A stretch of 64,000 nucleotides of DNA from Plumapathes pennacea. Its lineage: Eukaryota; Cnidaria; Anthozoa; Antipatharia; Myriopathidae. The stretch's first letter is position 1. The number at the start of each line of letters is the position of its first letter. The notes beneath the pieces are model-generated. The model searched no databases. It was not told the DNA's origin and worked only from the letters and a program-made list of their open reading frames with translations. A program made the position numbers and the translations under genes. Shown piece after piece: positions 61,301 to 64,000 of the stretch. The stretch covers positions 9,081,078-9,145,077 of the forward strand of contig OZ038470.1 in NCBI GenBank assembly GCA_964036295.1, read 5' to 3'.

Positions 61301-61320
61301 TTATTTGTCATAACAAAATT

Positions 61321-61958
61321 TTAAGTTGTTTGTGGAATTTCAATATGATATGAAAATGGATGGCGAAGAGAAAAACAAATCCTTGAGTGTTTTTCATTTT
61401 TTAGTATTTCACAAATAGTTTTCTTTTCATTATTATCAATTCCAGAACCAAACCTTTTAAAAAGTAAATCTGTTCCATCAAATTCTGGATTATAAAATGC
61501 AATAATGCAACCAAGATTTTCTCTGAATGGTTTCGCAATGCTAGTCAATTGTTGAGTTAGAACCCAAACAGAAATTCCAATATGTCGTCCACTGAAGCGA
61601 GATCGATGAGTTTGCTGCTTCGTTTCTTCACATCTGCACTCACTGCACAATCATCAAGAATTATGAGAACTTTGGTTTGTCTTTGTAAATCATCCATTTT
61701 GGTGTCGTGAAATAGATCTGCACAAATCTCCAAAGACTCTTCAACATCTTCAGATTCACTCGCATTTGGCATCGTGACGAAAAAGCATTTGTCAAGATTA
61801 GCAAACCCTTCATAAGTTTTGTTAGCGGCGAACGTTGGACAAATCAAACAAAAAAGTCGAAAACATACTTGGTCGATCTCTCAAAAGATCGACCAAGTAT
61901 TGTGTTTTCCCACAATTTGTTGGGCCAGTAATCAAGCAAAATCGTATATTTTTAAATC
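61321..61958 (-). pseudogene. ATP: U14: ATPase
   Basis: Usual breaks; private LLFKRFGS and EESLEICAD. Confidence 0.84.
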
Positions 61959-63126
61959 TTATGAAGATGGCTGAATCCTTACATCTTTCACAACTCCATC
62001 ACTAACGAAGACTGCTGCATCTGAAACAACAAACACGTGACAATCGACGGTCGTAGAAGCAATTCCAGCCACGTCTACAACTAATCTCACACCATCCTGA
62101 GATCTTCCAACCACAATTCCGTCTCCATGAAGATTGTTATCTGGTGTGGATCTCAAATCAATCCACAATGCGAACTTGCCATTATGAAAGTCAATTTCCT
62201 TAAAGTGATCCTCGACATAATCAAACCTTTTCAAAATCATTGGCCAAACATTCCGTCTGAAAATAACTTGTGTGGAACACCATTTATAGAAACCTTTACC
62301 GAATTAACAAGAGGATTTATATACTCCTCAGCTTTTCTTTCTCCTGAATCGAAACTCTTTAAAAAGAATAACATGATTCCCTTTCATACAACTTCTTGGT
62401 GTGTTTACGTGCAAATTAAAAACAGCCCCCGTACCAATATCCTTCGAGGCTAACGTTTCAAAATGATGCACATCCTCAAAGTAAAAAGTTCTCCCACTTT
62501 GATAAACGCTACTCGCTTGAATTGCTAAATTTTCATCTTCAATGGTTGCGTATTCCAATTCTATGTGTGTTAATTCATATCCATGGCCTTTGGTATTGTC
62601 TGAAGTTACAACTATATCAGACGCATTAGCAAGTTTTATCTCAAATCTTAGGTTTGACTTCAGCCCACTTTGATAATAAACCCCATGATCGTCTAACAGC
62701 GGGTGAGATAGTGGAATACGATACCTCTGAGCGTAGGATAAATTCGTGAGTTTCATAATCTTAGAATCGCCAGTTTCTGCCGCTCTAATCTTTCTTTTGT
62801 CTTCTTGTCATGATTCCTCTTTTCATATCTTCCTCACACGTCAACATATCATGATACCCATGAAAAATGTCATATTTGTCTGTGTCACAAATAGTTTTTC
62901 CTCCAAAGAAAATCTTCATGTGGTTCACTAAGTTTCTTGATACGTTTTGAACGAGGTGGTTGCTTGCAACACCCTTTTCTATCTTGACGTTAAACCTCAA
63001 AAACATACTCTTTGGAACGAATACCATGTTTCATACAACCCCGGGTACATTAACATAAAGTGTTTTTCTAGGCTTAGCAGACGATGGTGTGAAAGTCGTC
63101 CTATGAACTGTCCTCTCTGCCTTCAT
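61959..63126 (-). pseudogene. MCP: U14: MCP
   Basis: 13-bp deletion and the two usual frameshifts; two T changes near 62318-62322 alter the NPLV region. Confidence 0.81.
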
Positions 63127-63213
63127 TGCCTTCGACAATCTTGGCCTTCTATTCGGATTAAGTATTTTCTGCAAACGACATATTATTTTAAAAACATCAA
63201 AACAAATCTTTAA

Positions 63214-64000
63214 ATGAAAAACATGGAAAAGATTTATTACTCTTCTCAAAAGGATATTGGAAGGGTTTATCCGCAGTCAAGAAACTTTCTACAGAAGCTA
63301 AAGTTAGCCTAGAAGAAGCAAGAGATTGGCTATCAAAACAGGCGCTTTGGCAAATTTATCTTTCTCCACCGAATTATGTTCCAAGACCACATTGGATTAT
63401 TTCAGAACCAAACGAAATTCACCAAGCAGATCTCCTATTCCTCCCCCACGATAAAGTCGGAAGAAAAACTTATATATATATATATATGCTTTAGTCGTTA
63501 TTGATATTGCTTCAAGATATGTCGATGTAGAAGCTTTGACAAGTAAATCAAGTGATGAAGTGTCAAACGCTTTCAAGAAAATTTACTCAAGAAAGTAAAA
63601 ATGGCCAAAAACTTGTTGATCCGTTAAGAGAGTTTGTTGGATCTGTAACGGTTCTTATGAATGAAAAGAAGCTAGTTATCAAAGATCGGAAACTGCTAAT
63701 CACAGAGCACAAGCATTCGTCCAGAGAGCGAACAAAACATTGGGACAAAAAATATTTAGTCAACAATATGCTGACGAAATGTTAACTGAAGGTAGATCAA
63801 CAAAGTGGATAAATAGATTACCAAATATCGTGAAAACTATCAACAACCACGTCACTCGACTGACTGGCAAAAAAGCCATCGACGCTTATCGTGAGAAAAA
63901 TGTTGAACAAAAGACTAAGAATTATTCAAGACCTGTTGGGTTTAATGAAAAAAGGCTTGACTCAATCGAAAAAGTAAGATATCTTGTCTTGCCAGGAGAG
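63214..64000 (+). pseudogene. INT: U15: INT, cut by window edge
   Basis: TA tract near 63471, TAA near 63597, 5-bp deletion near 63612 and GATCCGTTAAGAG, which replaces the GREF segment with a stop in one frame. The sequence reaches the KVRYLVLPGE segment at the window end, so the array continues. Confidence 0.85.

Larger units (their letters stand above)
59073..63213 (+). repeat. U14: 4.14-kb unit, type b
   Basis: Last complete unit in the window. Confidence 0.9.
4342..64000. repeat. Tandem array of Maverick/Polinton-derived units (macrosatellite)
   Basis: Fourteen complete units and two partial ones lie head to tail without intervening host DNA. Measured between successive integrase start codons the periods are 6219, 3105, 4146, 3103, 4146, 4161, 4141, 4151, 4137, 4175, 4143, 4146, 4085 and 4141 bp. 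Each carries INT on + and PolB, Lys/Glu-rich protein (absent from 3.1-kb units), ATPase and MCP on -. The left edge at 4342 falls inside MCP; the right edge is outside the window. No terminal inverted repeats separate the units. Confidence 0.95.

Noticed and set aside
10085..61900. Regularly spaced identical hairpins as a CRISPR-like array
   Set aside because: Spacing is 3-4 kb, they lie inside a coding remnant, and the host is an animal; they recur only because the units do.

Overview
The window looks like nuclear DNA of an invertebrate animal. It is AT-rich, contains one terminal exon of a mitochondrial ribosomal protein gene with a splice acceptor and a poly(A) signal, has a palindromic MITE, and is otherwise filled by debris of Maverick/Polinton (adintovirus-like) DNA transposons. 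Such elements are common in cnidarians and other marine invertebrates. A cnidarian host is my guess; the sequence does not prove it.

Region 1 (1-4341) is the host flank: non-coding DNA, a 311-bp MITE (1101-1411), the last exon of MRPL10 (1999-2496, + strand), then intergenic DNA with an (ATTT)n/(AATT)n microsatellite.

Region 2 (4342-64000, continuing past the right edge) is a head-to-tail tandem array of Polinton-derived units, called U1 to U15 here and bounded at the integrase start codon. A partial capsid gene (U0) lies at the left edge. Each unit has the same order: a retroviral-type integrase (INT, + strand) converging on a protein-primed family B DNA polymerase (PolB, - strand), then a Lys/Glu-rich protein, a packaging ATPase and a major capsid protein (MCP), all on the - strand. 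The MCP start faces the INT start of the next unit across about 90 bp. No terminal inverted repeats, protease or penton gene are seen.

U1 (5215-11433, 6.2 kb) is the least decayed unit. Its PolB keeps Exo II, Exo III and all polymerase motifs, and its integrase core keeps the D,D,E residues. The other complete units are deletion derivatives. A 2,090-bp deletion with a TTCC microhomology gives the standard 4.1-4.2 kb unit, and a further 1,071-bp deletion gives the 3.1 kb units U2 and U4. U2-U14 share inactivating changes that U1 lacks, such as Asp to Tyr in polymerase motif C, so they were amplified after the element had died.

The array has higher-order structure. Two unit types alternate. 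Type a keeps the original PolB 3' segment, usually with small local duplications. Type b has that segment replaced by an inverted copy of neighbouring sequence, a template-switch scar. Type order U1-U14 is a a b a b a b a b a b b a b. A 7.25-kb dimer (U2/U3) is repeated almost without change as U4/U5. Other markers are distributed as mosaics, which implies unequal crossover or gene conversion. Every gene in the array is broken, except that the Lys/Glu-rich protein of U1 is intact and its fused, truncated form stays open in most units. The region is best read as a virus-derived macrosatellite in an animal genome.
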